64,000 nucleotides of DNA from Brevibacterium daeguense. Lineage in GTDB: Bacteria; Actinomycetota; Actinomycetes; Actinomycetales; Brevibacteriaceae. This document shows positions 53,609 to 63,186 of the stretch, in pieces. How positions within the stretch are numbered: position 1 is the stretch's first letter; the number at the start of each line of letters is the position of its first letter. The stretch is from contig NZ_JAJTWW010000004.1 in the NCBI RefSeq assembly GCF_021729135.1, positions 186,001-250,000 on the forward strand, read 5' to 3'. The position numbers and the translations under genes were made by a program. Under the pieces are notes generated by a model, which did not search any database, was not told where the DNA came from, and was given only the letters and a program-made list of their open reading frames with translations.

Positions 53609-53869
53609 TCAGAACACCGGAAGCCCGGCGGCGGGCGAGGAGCGAATGGCTTCGATGTGCTCGGCATAGCGATCGACGATCACCAGGGCCTGATCGCGCA
53701 GGCGCAGAACCTCTGCCGCGGACTCGGCAAGCTGCTCCCGGTACCGAACAGCCGAGTCGGACACCCAATCAGACGCGGCGGCTCTCAGGCACACCGCCTC
53801 CACCTCGATGAGCGCTTCCGCGGTGGTCTGCCAGTCGAGCCGATTGCGTTCAAGTTCGTCGATGATCAT
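53609..53869 (-). CDS. WXG100-like small protein of the second locus
   Basis: An 86-residue helical protein with Trp35-Val-Ser37 between two helices (LIEVEAVCLRAAASDW and AVRYREQLAESAAEVLRL), so the WXG glycine is replaced by Ser, a common variation. A conserved Tyr-Arg follows (SAVRYREQL). The ATG at 53,869 gives a compact protein; an in-frame extension to 54,013 runs through GC-skewed sequence. It is the first gene of the three and probably the export or pairing partner for the downstream proteins. Confidence 0.62.
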   Translation of the reverse strand: MIIDELERNRLDWQTTAEALIEVEAVCLRAAASDWVSDSAVRYREQLAESAAEVLRLRDQALVIVDRYAEHIEAIRSSPAAGLPVF

Positions 53870-54083
53870 GCGGCAAGCCAAACCGCATCCGTGCTGCCTG
53901 CGCTGCGCCTGCCGGACCGCTGTGCACGCTGCCGTCCGAGTCCACAGCTGGGCCGCCCCGCCGCCGCCTCTCCATCCACACGCGATCACCGCACCCGATC
54001 CCACGTTGTCCACACGCTGCGGACGCAGTGGACGGCCGGCCTTCGACGGTCACAGCCGCGGCCTCGCGTGAGATCATGGGTCC

Positions 54084-55517
54084 ATGACTCGCGTGACACT
54101 AGCCCAGCTCGATCCCGAAATCGCCCTCGGACCCCTCGACGGTCGCTACCGCAGGGACGCCGCTCCGCTCGTCGACTATCTGTCCGAGGCCGCGCTCAAC
54201 CGAGAGCGGATCCACGTCGAGGTCGAGTGGTTCATCCACCTCGCCGAGCACACCGTGGTTCCCGGCACCCGCCGACTGATCGACGACGAGAAGGAGCAGC
54301 TGCGCTCGATCGTCGAGGGCTTCGACCACGAGACCATCGCCGAGCTCGCCACGTTCGAGGCCGTCACCGTCCACGACGTCAAGGCGGTGGAATACACGAT
54401 CAAGGAGGCGCTCAGCCACATCGGCGCTGATGACCTCGCCGAGCTCGTGCACTTCTGCTGCACCTCCGAGGACATCAACAATCTGTCGTACGCACTCAAC
54501 ATCAAGGGCGCTGTGGAGGACGTGTGGCTGCCGCGCGCGGCCGCGCTCATCGACGCCCTGGCGGACATGGCCGCCGACCTCGCCGAGGTGCCGATGCTCT
54601 CCCACACCCATGGGCAGCCGGCAACGCCCACGACCGTAGGCAAGGAGCTGGCGGTGTCCGTGCACCGCCTGCGCCGTCAGTACGAGCGGATCGCCCGGAC
54701 CGAGTTCCTGGCCAAGATCAACGGCGCGACCGGCACCTACGCCGCCCACACCGTCACCGTGCCGGAGGCCGACTGGCCGGCGCTGTCGCGGGAGTTCGTG
54801 GAGAAGCTGGGGCTGACCTTCAACCCGCTCACCACGCAGATCGAATCGCACGACTGGCAGGCTGAGCTCTACTCCGACCTCGCGCGCTTCAACCGGATCG
54901 CCCACAACCTCGCCACCGACATGTGGACCTACATCTCGATGGGCTACTTCAAGCAGATCCCGGTCGAGGGCGCGACCGGCTCCTCCACGATGCCGCACAA
55001 GGTCAACCCGATTCGCTTCGAGAATGCCGAGGCGAATCTGGAGGTCTCCTGCTCCCTCCTCGACACCCTTGCAGCGACCTTGACGACCAGCCGCCTCCAG
55101 CGCGATCTCACCGACTCGACGACCCAGCGCAATATCGGCGTGGCAATGGGCCACTCCCTGCTGGCGATCAACAATCTGATCAAGGGACTCGAGAAGCTCG
55201 CAGTCAACACCGAGGCGCTCGACCGGGACCTGGACGCGAACTGGGAGGTGCTCGCCGAGGCCATCCAGTCGGTGATGCGCGCCGCCTACCTCAAGGGGGT
55301 GCCGGGCATGGACAATCCCTACGAGACGCTCAAGGACCTCACCCGCGGACACCGGGTGGATCAGGCCGAGCTGCAGGAATTCGTGCGCGGGCTGGGACTG
55401 CCCGACGAGGATGCGGAGCGGCTGGCGAACCTGAGCCCGGCGACGTACACCGGGCTCGCGTCCGAGCTCGCCCGCGAGGAGGTCGCCGCGTGGCGAGCCT
55501 CCCGTCCAGAGGCCTGA
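54084..55517 (+). CDS. purB: adenylosuccinate lyase
   Basis: Acts twice in purine synthesis, releasing fumarate from SAICAR and from adenylosuccinate. The 477-residue sequence shows the superfamily blocks: YTIKEALSHIG, VHFCCTSEDINNLSYAL, LSHTHGQPATPTTVGKE with a catalytic His, and the signature GSSTMPHKVNPIRFENAEAN at about 298-317. The C-terminus is an Ala/Glu-rich helix. It reads divergently from the WXG-like locus. A strong hairpin 62 bp downstream ends the transcript. Confidence 0.95.
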   Translation: MTRVTLAQLDPEIALGPLDGRYRRDAAPLVDYLSEAALNRERIHVEVEWFIHLAEHTVVPGTRRLIDDEKEQLRSIVEGFDHETIAELATFEAVTVHDVKAVEYTIKEALSHIGADDLAELVHFCCTSEDINNLSYALNIKGAVEDVWLPRAAALIDALADMAADLAEVPMLSHTHGQPATPTTVGKELAVSVHRLRRQYERIARTEFLAKINGATGTYAAHTVTVPEADWPALSREFVEKLGLTFNPLTTQIESHDWQAELYSDLARFNRIAHNLATDMWTYISMGYFKQIPVEGATGSSTMPHKVNPIRFENAEANLEVSCSLLDTLAATLTTSRLQRDLTDSTTQRNIGVAMGHSLLAINNLIKGLEKLAVNTEALDRDLDANWEVLAEAIQSVMRAAYLKGVPGMDNPYETLKDLTRGHRVDQAELQEFVRGLGLPDEDAERLANLSPATYTGLASELAREEVAAWRASRPEA

Positions 55518-55579
55518 GCGGCGGCCTGGGGCGAGCGCCCTGCGCCTGCTCGTCCCGGTCGGCTGCGGGGACAGCAGAA

Positions 55580-55617
55580 GAGTCGGACGGGGCCGGTTTC
55601 TCGACGCCGTCCGACTC
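55580..55617 (+). terminator. terminator hairpin between purB and the MHS transporter
   Basis: Arms GAGTCGGACGG (55,580-55,590) and CCGTCCGACTC (55,607-55,617) around a 16-nt loop. It lies between converging genes, 62 bp after purB and 70 bp after the transporter stop on the other strand, and may end both transcripts. Confidence 0.8.
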
Positions 55618-55686
55618 TGGTCCAAGCAATGGTTCAGGTGTCACCTGGACTCAGGGCACAGCCCGAGCTCAGCACCGGAGCCCGCC

Positions 55687-57132
55687 TCAGTTCCGCATGC
55701 TCGCCGCTGCGCTCTCCGACAGACCGGATGGCTCGGCGGCAGGAGCAGAAGGCGCCTCGCCGTCCTTGACAGCCTCGGATTCCCGGAGAGCTTCCAGCTC
55801 GTCGATGTCGGCCTGCTCGGCGACGGAGGGCTGATCGGCTCTCCAGCCGGTCTTCTGCAGCAGGATGAGGGTGCAGACCAGGGACACCGCGGCGTACGCG
55901 GCCGAGGCGATCGCCACGCCGACGATGCTGCCGGTGCTGTTGACGATCCACTGGGCCAGGGCCGGGGTTCCGCCGGCGACCACCATCGAGCACAGCTGGT
56001 AGGACAGCGAGAGCCCGGTGTAGCGGATGCGCGCCGGGAACACCCGAGCCAGGATGCCGCCGATCGCCGCATAGAACATGGCGTGCGGGATCGTCGCCAG
56101 ACTCATGCCGATGACGGCCACCCAGAAGCTGCCGGTCTGGATCGCGAAGAACATGAGCGGCATGAGGACGAACTCGGGGACCACGAGCAGGGTGATCGCC
56201 TTGCGCATGTCCATGTTCTGCACGAGCAGCGCGCCGAACGGCTGCACGATGAACTGCACCACCAGGGCGATCGCGATGACTCCGAGGAACGCGGAGCGCT
56301 CGAACCCCAGGTCCTCGGTCGCCCATGCCAGTGCGAAGGTGTTCTTGAAGTAGGTGACCTGGACCAGCGGCAGCGCTCCGGCGCCCAGCAGCACCAGCGG
56401 CCAGTACTTGACGAGGACCTCGCGGAGCGGCAGCTTGGACTCCTTGTTCGCCGCCTTGACGGCCTTCATCTGATCGGACTCCTCCAGGGTGAGGCGGATG
56501 ACCAGTCCGATGACGATGAGGATCGCCGAGGCGAGGAAGGCGATGCGCCAGCCGTACATGATGAAATCCGGGGTCGGCATCTGCGCGAGCAGGAAGAAGA
56601 CGAAGGTCGACAGCAGGTTGCCTGCCGGCGAGCCCTGCTGCGCGAAGGCGGAATACAGAATGCCCTTGTTCTTGGGGGCGTTCTCAGAGGCGACGAGCAC
56701 GGCTCCACCCCATTCGCCGCCGACGGCCAGGCCCTGCACGATGCGCAGGAGGGTCAGCAGAATGGGCGCCCAGATGCCGATCTGCGCATAGCCGGGCAGC
56801 AGACCCACGCCCACCGAGGCGACGCCCATCAGGAGCAGCGTGGTGACGAGAGTCGTCTTGCGACCCAGCTTGTCCCCGAAATGGCCGAAGATGATCCCGC
56901 CCAGCGGTCGGGCGAGGAATCCGGCCCACAGCGTGATGAAGGAGAGCAGCGTCGCCACCCCCGGATCGAGGGTGCTCGAGAAGAACACCTGTCCGAACAC
57001 CAGCGCGGACGCGGTTCCGTAGATATAGAAGTCGTACCACTCCACGGTGGTCCCGACGAACGACGCGATGCCGGCCTTGCGAGCCTTGCGATTCACTTCG
57101 GTTTCAGCAGCTGTGCGGACTCCGCCGGCCAT
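55687..57132 (-). CDS. MHS-family MFS transporter next to a citrate-type two-component system
   Basis: A 481-residue, 12-helix MHS (ProP/KgtP-like) symporter: GTTVEWYDFYIYGTASALVF, FLARPLGGIIFGHFGDKLGRKTT, GGEWGGAVLVASENAPKNKG. The C-terminal about 50 residues are hydrophilic and may be cytoplasmic. ATG 57,132 is preceded by GGGGGAGG, better than the in-frame start 57 nt upstream. It follows a CitA/CitB-like kinase and regulator on the same strand, so a tricarboxylate or dicarboxylate substrate is likely, by inference. Confidence 0.88.
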   Translation of the reverse strand: MAGGVRTAAETEVNRKARKAGIASFVGTTVEWYDFYIYGTASALVFGQVFFSSTLDPGVATLLSFITLWAGFLARPLGGIIFGHFGDKLGRKTTLVTTLLLMGVASVGVGLLPGYAQIGIWAPILLTLLRIVQGLAVGGEWGGAVLVASENAPKNKGILYSAFAQQGSPAGNLLSTFVFFLLAQMPTPDFIMYGWRIAFLASAILIVIGLVIRLTLEESDQMKAVKAANKESKLPLREVLVKYWPLVLLGAGALPLVQVTYFKNTFALAWATEDLGFERSAFLGVIAIALVVQFIVQPFGALLVQNMDMRKAITLLVVPEFVLMPLMFFAIQTGSFWVAVIGMSLATIPHAMFYAAIGGILARVFPARIRYTGLSLSYQLCSMVVAGGTPALAQWIVNSTGSIVGVAIASAAYAAVSLVCTLILLQKTGWRADQPSVAEQADIDELEALRESEAVKDGEAPSAPAAEPSGLSESAAASMRN

Positions 57133-57192
57133 GCTGTTCCCTCCCCCTTGAGCTCCGGTAGCCGACCTCGACTGTGTGATCGACTGCACATG

Positions 57193-57208
57193 AAGAACGT
57201 TCGTTCTT
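57193..57208. promoter_or_regulatory. GAAC-N4-GTTC palindrome upstream of the MHS transporter
   Basis: Arms AAGAAC (57,193-57,198) and GTTCTT (57,203-57,208), 61-76 bp upstream of the transporter start. The core GAAC-N4-GTTC equals the core of the actinobacterial LexA box, but the flanks (AA/TT rather than TC/GA) differ. It could be the site of the CitB-like regulator encoded upstream. Confidence 0.5.
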
Positions 57209-57397
57209 AGGCGCTCGAGAAACCTACGCCCACGACCGGCAGTTGGAGAAATTCCCCGTTCACATACTGGACATTGGGCTAGGCGAAAAGATTGATACCT
57301 GTCAAGTGCGGCGCAGACTCTTTCCTGTGCAGACCGGGCCCAGGGGCGGCTGCACCCGCGTCACTCTCCGCGCGGCCGCCGAGCCGGGCAGGGCGGC

Positions 57398-58120
57398 TCA
57401 GTCGAGCAGGCGGTACTCCAGCACCGGCCGGCCGGCAGAGCCGTAGCGGGGCTGCCGATCGAGCAGCCCCGCGTCGGTCATCGCCTCAAGGTAGCGACGA
57501 GCGGTGACTCGGGAGACGCCGATCGCCTTGCTGACCTCTGCCGCTGACAGCGCGTCGTCGCCGGTGAGCGTGGAGCGGATCTGCTCCTGCACTCCCTCCG
57601 GCACGCCTCTGGGAGCGGCCTTGGCAGTGGTCGCACCGAGAGCCGCCAGGGCGGCATCCACCTCGGTCTGGGTCATCTCGGACGTCTCCTCGGTCGTGTC
57701 GAGCGAGGCCCGATAGCTCAGGTACGCCTCCAGCTTGCTCTTGAAGACCGGGAACGTGAAGGGCTTGATGAGGTACTGCACGACGCCCAGCGACAGCGCC
57801 TCCTGCACCACCAGCATGTCCCTCGCCGCGGTCACGGCCACGACATCGACGGGGACGTGCTTGGCACGGATCATCCGCAGCAGCTGCAGGCCGTGGCCGT
57901 CCGGCAGGTTCATATCGAGGAGCACCAGCTGGATCCTGCCGGGATCCATGCCGGTCACCCGACCGGTGAGCGCAGCCAGTGCCTGAGTGGCGTTCTTCGC
58001 GATGCCCGCCACATGGAACCTGCTCAGACGCGACACGTATTGAGCATGCGCCTTGGCCGCGATGCTCTCGTCCTCGACGACGAGCACGCCCACGCTGTCC
58101 GAATCCGGGGAGCTCTTCAT
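57398..58120 (-). CDS. CitB/DcuR-type response regulator
   Basis: A 240-residue regulator. The receiver has VVEDESIAA, phospho-acceptor Asp69 (LVLLDMNLPDGHG), a Thr/Ala switch in VVAVTAARD and the conserved Lys in YLIKPFTF. After a linker the C-terminal HTH reads LSAAEVSKAIGVSRVTARRYLEAM, typical of the CitB subfamily controlling C4-dicarboxylate and citrate genes. Start codons at 58,120 and 58,129 are both plausible; I prefer 58,120. The gene precedes the transporter by 265 bp. Confidence 0.85.
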   Translation of the reverse strand: MKSSPDSDSVGVLVVEDESIAAKAHAQYVSRLSRFHVAGIAKNATQALAALTGRVTGMDPGRIQLVLLDMNLPDGHGLQLLRMIRAKHVPVDVVAVTAARDMLVVQEALSLGVVQYLIKPFTFPVFKSKLEAYLSYRASLDTTEETSEMTQTEVDAALAALGATTAKAAPRGVPEGVQEQIRSTLTGDDALSAAEVSKAIGVSRVTARRYLEAMTDAGLLDRQPRYGSAGRPVLEYRLLD

Positions 58121-58179
58121 TGGTCTCATCTTCCGTTCCACTGTAATACCGCCGACGCAGGGCAGCGGTAGCGGATGTG

Positions 58180-58263
58180 ACCATCCAGCAACGTCCGGCG
58201 ACCATCCGGCAACGTCCAACGGCCATCTCGCAACGTCCGACAACCGTCCGGCAGCACCGGACG
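58180..58263. repeat. four 21-bp degenerate tandem units between kinase and regulator
   Basis: Units at 58,180, 58,201, 58,222 and 58,243, each 21 bp, of the form ACCATCCGGCAACGTCC plus four bases. Units 1 and 2 are nearly identical; unit 4 is most diverged. They fill the gap between the kinase stop (58,333) and the regulator start, in the leader of the regulator message. The spacing is two helical turns per unit. Confidence 0.85.
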
Positions 58264-58332
58264 AGCGCCGGCAGCCCCCGAGGCCGGCAGCAGAGAACCG
58301 CTCGACCGGTCAGTGCGGTTCGGCGGAACTGC

Positions 58333-60288
58333 TCAGTCCGCTGCAGCAGCTCGGCTCGCACCGTCGGGCCCGTTCCCGCCCGGCAGCCACACCTCGAACG
58401 CGGCGCCCGCCGGGTCGCCCTCGCATTCCGGTCCGCCGCGCACCTCGATCGCGCCGCCGAGGCGCCGGACGGCCTGCACCACCAGGGACAGGCCCACCCC
58501 GCGCGACCCGCTCTCGGATCTGCCGCTGCCCGAGTCCGCCTCGACTCCGTCGTGCTTGGTGGAGAAGCCGCGCTCGAAGATCCTCTCGACGTCTTCCTCG
58601 GCGATCCCCGGCCCGTCATCGGCGACCTCGATCTCGTAGCCGCCCGCGTCGGAGCCGGCGATCCGCAGCTGGACGCGCCGGGCCTCCGCAGGCACCCCCG
58701 GCCGGGAGACCGCGTCGAAGGCGTTGTCGAGCAGATTGCCCAGAATGGTCACCAGGTCGCGGTCGTCGGCGCGCAGCGACCCGCACAGCTCCTCGGTGTC
58801 CACTGTCAGCTCGATCCCGGCCTCCTTGGCCTGTGAGTACTTGGTCAGCAGCAGGGCCGACAGGATCGGGTGGTCGAAGCCGCCCAGCAGGTTGTCGGCA
58901 GGTCGATCGAGCTGGCTGATCTCCCGGGTGGCGAAGTCGAGGGCCTGGTCGCTGTTCCCGGTCTCGATGAGCGAGACCACCATGTGCAGACGGTTGGCGT
59001 ACTCATGGGTCTGCGAACGCAGCGATTCGGAGAACGAGCGGACGGAGACGAGCTCACCGCTGAGCTCCTGGAGCTCGGTATGGTCGCGCATCGTGGTCAC
59101 CCAGGTGTCGGACGACTTCTTGGTCGGCTGCTGGTTGACGACGAGGACGTGGGTGTCGGTGTAGTGGATCTCGTCCTGGGCCCACCTGCCGCTGACGAGC
59201 AGCTCGTGCAGGGAGCTCGGCAGATTGAGCTCCACTATGCTGACCGGCTCGCCGGCGGTGCGCGCCGGTCCGCCCTCGGCGTCGTCGGGCAGGTCGAGCA
59301 GCACGGCCGCCTCCGCATTGTGCAGCACGATCCCGTGCTTGCGGTCGATGAGCAGCAGCCCCTCGCTGACCGCCTGCAGCACGGAGGAGTAGAAGCGCAG
59401 CATGTCGCCCAGCTCCTCGGACCCGTAGTCGCCGGTCGCCCGCTTGAGTCCGCGGGAGGCCAGCCACACGGCCGAGGTGCCCAGCAGCATGTCGATGGCA
59501 GCGGTGATCAGCAGCAGCCGGCCCTGCGGCGCGAAGTCGGCGCGGATCGTGTCGGCCCGCAGGCCGGTGACCACAGCGGCCGCGACCTCGTCGTCGGCAC
59601 TGGGCTCCTCGCCGGGCGCCGTGGGGTAGACGGGAGCGACTGCGTAGAGCGCGCCACCGTCGGCGTCGTCGACGAACTGGACCACGGTCTCGCCGCGCAG
59701 CACCGCCCGCCGGTCGATGCCCGCCGGGAATCCGGTGTCGCCGCCCAGCTGCGTGGATGTCGACCGGATCGTCTCCCCCGGGGCCGGCGCCCGGCCGCTG
59801 AGCTCGGGCCCGCGCAGCACCGCGGCGGAGTAGACGCCGATCCCGTCGAGCCCGTAGTCGTTCTGGAACTCGGTGATCTGGACCGTCAGGCTGTCACGTC
59901 CCTCGGTGCCCTCGATCCAGCCGGCCCCGGGTCCCGGCGCGAAGCCGGATGCGGCCGCCAGTACGCTGTCGTCGCCGGACATCTGTCCCGAACCAGCGCC
60001 CGGTGATGGGAACGCGGCGGCGGAGAACAGCGCCGCGTGCACTCCCGGCGATTCGGCCAGGGACTCCGCCGAGGCGGTGAGCAGCTCCCGCGCACGCTCG
60101 CTGTTGGCCTGGGAGAGCTGGATGTAGAGGACCGAGGTGGTCAGCAGCACGATCCCGAGGAACATCACCGAGATCGCCACGAGGATCTGCTCGGCCACCC
60201 CCACCCGAAGACGTGCAAACCGGCCGCGCGCTCTGCGCGGCCGGCGCAGCGGCGCGACGCGGCGCGCACGCGGATCCCCGGATGCCAT
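58333..60288 (-). CDS. CitA/DcuS-type sensor histidine kinase
   Basis: A 651-residue membrane kinase. An Arg-rich N-terminus is followed by helix 1 (about 34-57), an extracytoplasmic sensor of about 200 residues (to DTIRADFAPQG), helix 2 around LLLITAAIDMLLGTSAVWLAS, a PAS-like domain (VLQAVSEGLLLIDRKHGIVLHNAEA) and the kinase core. The phospho-acceptor is in LRSQTHEYANRLHMV, the CitA-family form. The N-box is LGNLLDNAFDAV, then DDGPGI and GVGLSLV. The exact start is unclear: ATGs at 60,288, 60,297 and 60,309 are in frame and none has a strong ribosome-binding site. Confidence 0.85.
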   Translation of the reverse strand: MASGDPRARRVAPLRRPRRARGRFARLRVGVAEQILVAISVMFLGIVLLTTSVLYIQLSQANSERARELLTASAESLAESPGVHAALFSAAAFPSPGAGSGQMSGDDSVLAAASGFAPGPGAGWIEGTEGRDSLTVQITEFQNDYGLDGIGVYSAAVLRGPELSGRAPAPGETIRSTSTQLGGDTGFPAGIDRRAVLRGETVVQFVDDADGGALYAVAPVYPTAPGEEPSADDEVAAAVVTGLRADTIRADFAPQGRLLLITAAIDMLLGTSAVWLASRGLKRATGDYGSEELGDMLRFYSSVLQAVSEGLLLIDRKHGIVLHNAEAAVLLDLPDDAEGGPARTAGEPVSIVELNLPSSLHELLVSGRWAQDEIHYTDTHVLVVNQQPTKKSSDTWVTTMRDHTELQELSGELVSVRSFSESLRSQTHEYANRLHMVVSLIETGNSDQALDFATREISQLDRPADNLLGGFDHPILSALLLTKYSQAKEAGIELTVDTEELCGSLRADDRDLVTILGNLLDNAFDAVSRPGVPAEARRVQLRIAGSDAGGYEIEVADDGPGIAEEDVERIFERGFSTKHDGVEADSGSGRSESGSRGVGLSLVVQAVRRLGGAIEVRGGPECEGDPAGAAFEVWLPGGNGPDGASRAAAAD

Positions 60289-60352
60289 GACCACCATTGT
60301 GCAGGACATCCCGCCGGCCCATCCGCAGGTCCGGTCGATCAGGCATTGAAGG

Positions 60353-60369
60353 ATACCCCTCAGGGGTAT
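60353..60369. promoter_or_regulatory. CsoR operator
   Basis: Perfect palindrome with arms ATACCCC (60,353-60,359) and GGGGTAT (60,363-60,369) around TCA, 11 bp before the csoR start codon. It fits the G-rich CsoR operator pattern and should mediate copper-relieved autorepression of the csoR-copZ-copA genes. Confidence 0.85.
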
Positions 60370-60380
60370 AAGCTGAGCGC

Positions 60381-60677
60381 ATGGACAGTCACTCCGGTCA
60401 CGGGTACACCGAGCAGAAGGACGCGTACCTCAAGCGCATCAGACGCATCGAGGGGCAGGTGCGCGGCATCGGCCGGATGGTCGACGAGGACAAGTACTGC
60501 ATCGACATCCTCACGCAGATCTCGGCGGTCACCGCCGCCCTGCGGGCCGTCTCCGTCGGACTGCTCGACGAGCACATGAGGCACTGCGTCGTCACCGCCG
60601 CCCAGGAGTCACCGGAGGCCGCGGACGCCAAGATCGCCGAGGCATCCGCCGCCATCGCCCGCCTCATCAAGAGCTGA
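60381..60677 (+). CDS. csoR: CsoR-family copper-sensing repressor
   Basis: A 98-residue all-helical repressor without a classical HTH. The Cu(I) ligands are Cys40 (KYCIDIL), His65 and Cys69 (DEHMRHC). RIRRIEGQVRGIGRMV, the DNA-facing basic helix, is intact. It binds its own operator until Cu(I) is bound. The following copZ starts 31 bp after the stop and copA 1 bp after that, so all three are under this control. Confidence 0.93.
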   Translation: MDSHSGHGYTEQKDAYLKRIRRIEGQVRGIGRMVDEDKYCIDILTQISAVTAALRAVSVGLLDEHMRHCVVTAAQESPEAADAKIAEASAAIARLIKS

Positions 60678-60708
60678 CAGGCACCAGCCACCGCAAGGGA
60701 GAAGCATC

Positions 60709-60921
60709 ATGAGCACCACCACCATCACCGTCACCGGCATGACCTGCGGGCACTGCGTCTCCGCAGTGCAGGAGGAGCTCGGCGCGCTGCCCGGGGTCAC
60801 GGGAGTTGACGTCGAGCTCGTGGCCGGCGGCGACTCACCGGTCACCATCACCTCCGACCAGCCGCTCGACTCCGCCGCCGTCGAGGCCGCGGTCGACGAG
60901 GCCGGCTACGAGGTGAAGTGA
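60709..60921 (+). CDS. copZ: copper chaperone CopZ
   Basis: A 70-residue heavy-metal-associated (HMA) domain protein. The metal-binding motif is GMTCGHC (Cys13, Cys16), followed by the ferredoxin-like layout to VDEAGYEVK. It would hand cytosolic Cu(I) to the CopA ATPase encoded immediately downstream. AGGGAGAAG precedes the ATG. Confidence 0.93.
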   Translation: MSTTTITVTGMTCGHCVSAVQEELGALPGVTGVDVELVAGGDSPVTITSDQPLDSAAVEAAVDEAGYEVK

Positions 60922-60922
60922 G

Positions 60923-63154
60923 GTGACCACAACCGGCGCGAAGACCGGCACCGCGGACCGCACGGACCGGGAGCTCGACCTCGACATCACGGGCATGACG
61001 TGTGCGTCCTGCTCCGCCCGGATCGAGAAGAAGCTCAACCGCCTCGACGGCGTGACCGCGACCGTCAACCTGCCGCTCAACTCCGCCCATCTGGTGATTG
61101 CCGGGGATGTCAGCGACGAGCAGGTCACGGAGACGGTCTCCAAGGCCGGCTACTCCGCCACGGTGCGCGCCCCGCTGACCGGCGCCTCGGGCCCGGAGAT
61201 CGTCGACTACGACCCGCGACAGCTGCGCCCGCGGCTGCTCGGCTCGGTGATCCTGGGAGTCCCGGTCATCGCGATCTCCATGGTGATGGCCTGGCACTTC
61301 CCCGGCTGGCAGTGGGTGGTCGCGGCCCTCAGCCTGCCTGTCGTCACCTGGGGCGCGTGGCCGTTCCACCTCGCGGCGTTCAAGGCCGCCCGCGGCGGAT
61401 CGACGACCATGGACACGCTCGTCAGCGTCGGCATCACCGTCGCCTCGCTGTACTCGCTGTTCACCCTCGGCCGAGCGGTGGCCGACGGCCATGTCCTGGA
61501 GCTGCCGGACGACTACCACGTCTGGTTCGAGGCGGCCGTCGCGATCACCGTGTTCCTGCTCTTCGGCCGCCTCATCGAGGAGCGCGCCAAGGGCACCGCC
61601 ACCCAGGCGCTGCGCGAACTCCTCAGCCTGGGCGCCCGCAGCGCCACGCTCATCCGCGGCGAGGGCGCCGAGCGCGTCGAGGCCGAGGTGCCCGTCGAGC
61701 AGCTGCGTCCCGGCGATCGGTTCCGCGTGCGGCCGGGCGAGAAGATCGCCACGGACGGACGCGTCGTCGACGGCCACACCGCCGTCGACGAGTCGATGCT
61801 CACCGGTGAGAGCGTGCCCGTCGAGGTCGCGCCGGGGGATGCCGTCACCGGTGCGACGGTGAACACCTCGGGCTCCGTGATCGTCGAGGCGACCCGCGTG
61901 GGCGCGGAGACGACCCTGGCCGCGATGGCCGAGCTGGTCTCCCGCGCGCAGACCGCAAAACCGCCCGTGCAGCGGCTGGCCGACCGGATCTCCGCAGTCT
62001 TCGTGCCCACCGTCTTCGCCATCGCCGCGCTCACCCTGCTGGCGTGGGGCCTGTTCGGCGGCACCTGGACCGGTGGCCTGCACGCCGCGCTCACCGTCCT
62101 CATCATCGCCTGCCCCTGCGCGCTCGGCCTGGCCACCCCGACGGCGCTGGCGGTGTCGTCGGGGCGCGGCTCCCAACTGGGAATCCTCGTCTCCGGCCCC
62201 GAGGTGATGGAGAGCACCCGCAAGGTCGACACCATCGTGCTCGACAAGACCGGCACCGTGACCGAGGGCCGGATGCAGGTCCTCGGGACCGACCTGCCGC
62301 CGGAGCAACTGGCCCTCGTCGGGGCGGCCGAGGACCACAGTGAGCACCCGATTGCCCGGGCCATCGCGGAGTTCGCGAAGTCCGCCGAGGCGCCCGCCGG
62401 CTCCCGCGCGAGCGGCGTCTCGACCCACGCAGTCACCGATTTCGAGAACATTCCCGGCGGCGGAATCCGCGCCCGGGTCGCGGGGCACGAGCTGCTCATC
62501 GGGCGCCCCGGCCTGCTCGCCGAGCACGGAATCCCCGCGGTGCCGACCGACAGTCCCCGCCTCGAGGCGACGATCGTCGCGGTCGCCGTCGACGGTCGAT
62601 ATGCCGGTCGGGTCCTGGTCGGCGACACGATCAAGGAGTCTGCCGCCGCAGCCGTGGCCCAGCTGCGGGCGCTGGGACTGGAGCCGGTGCTGCTGACCGG
62701 CGACCATCACGGGGCGGCGCAGGCTGTGGCGGATGCGGTCGGGATCGACCGCGTCCACGCGGATGTGCGACCGGCCGACAAGGTCGCGGTGATCGAAGAG
62801 CTGCAGAGCGCAGGGCGTTCGGTTGCGATGGTCGGCGACGGGGTCAACGATGCGGCAGCTCTGGCCAGGGCAGATCTGGGACTGGCGATGGGCAGCGGCA
62901 CGGATGCGGCGATCGCCGCCTCGGACATCACGCTGGTGCGCAGCGATCCGGAGCAGATCCCGCAGGCCGTCCGGCTGTCGCGGCGGACCCTGGCGATCAT
63001 CAAGGGCAACCTGTTCTGGGCCTTCGCCTACAACACGGCGGCGATCCCGATCGCCGCGCTCGGGCTGCTCAACCCGATGATCGCGGGCGCGGCGATGGCG
63101 TTCAGCTCCGTCTTCGTGGTGCTCAACAGCCTCCGGCTGCTGCGCTTCCGATGA
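60923..63154 (+). CDS. copA: copper-exporting P1B-type ATPase
   Basis: A 743-residue metal-transporting ATPase. One N-terminal HMA domain has Cys27/Cys30 (GMTCASC). The membrane ion path is CPC at 397-399 ([10 protein letters not shown]). The phosphorylation motif DKTGT starts at Asp441, with the SEHPIA nucleotide-domain motif, and [12 protein letters not shown] closes the catalytic domain. Two final helices are present. The CPC motif fits Cu+ export to the outside. The GTG start lies 1 bp after the copZ stop. Confidence 0.95.
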   Translation: MTTTGAKTGTADRTDRELDLDITGMTCASCSARIEKKLNRLDGVTATVNLPLNSAHLVIAGDVSDEQVTETVSKAGYSATVRAPLTGASGPEIVDYDPRQLRPRLLGSVILGVPVIAISMVMAWHFPGWQWVVAALSLPVVTWGAWPFHLAAFKAARGGSTTMDTLVSVGITVASLYSLFTLGRAVADGHVLELPDDYHVWFEAAVAITVFLLFGRLIEERAKGTATQALRELLSLGARSATLIRGEGAERVEAEVPVEQLRPGDRFRVRPGEKIATDGRVVDGHTAVDESMLTGESVPVEVAPGDAVTGATVNTSGSVIVEATRVGAETTLAAMAELVSRAQTAKPPVQRLADRISAVFVPTVFAIAALTLLAWGLFGGTWTGGLHAALTVLIIACPCALGLATPTALAVSSGRGSQLGILVSGPEVMESTRKVDTIVLDKTGTVTEGRMQVLGTDLPPEQLALVGAAEDHSEHPIARAIAEFAKSAEAPAGSRASGVSTHAVTDFENIPGGGIRARVAGHELLIGRPGLLAEHGIPAVPTDSPRLEATIVAVAVDGRYAGRVLVGDTIKESAAAAVAQLRALGLEPVLLTGDHHGAAQAVADAVGIDRVHADVRPADKVAVIEELQSAGRSVAMVGDGVNDAAALARADLGLAMGSGTDAAIAASDITLVRSDPEQIPQAVRLSRRTLAIIKGNLFWAFAYNTAAIPIAALGLLNPMIAGAAMAFSSVFVVLNSLRLLRFR

Positions 63155-63186
63155 GCGCCTGCCGGGTCAGCCGGGACGGGCCTCTG

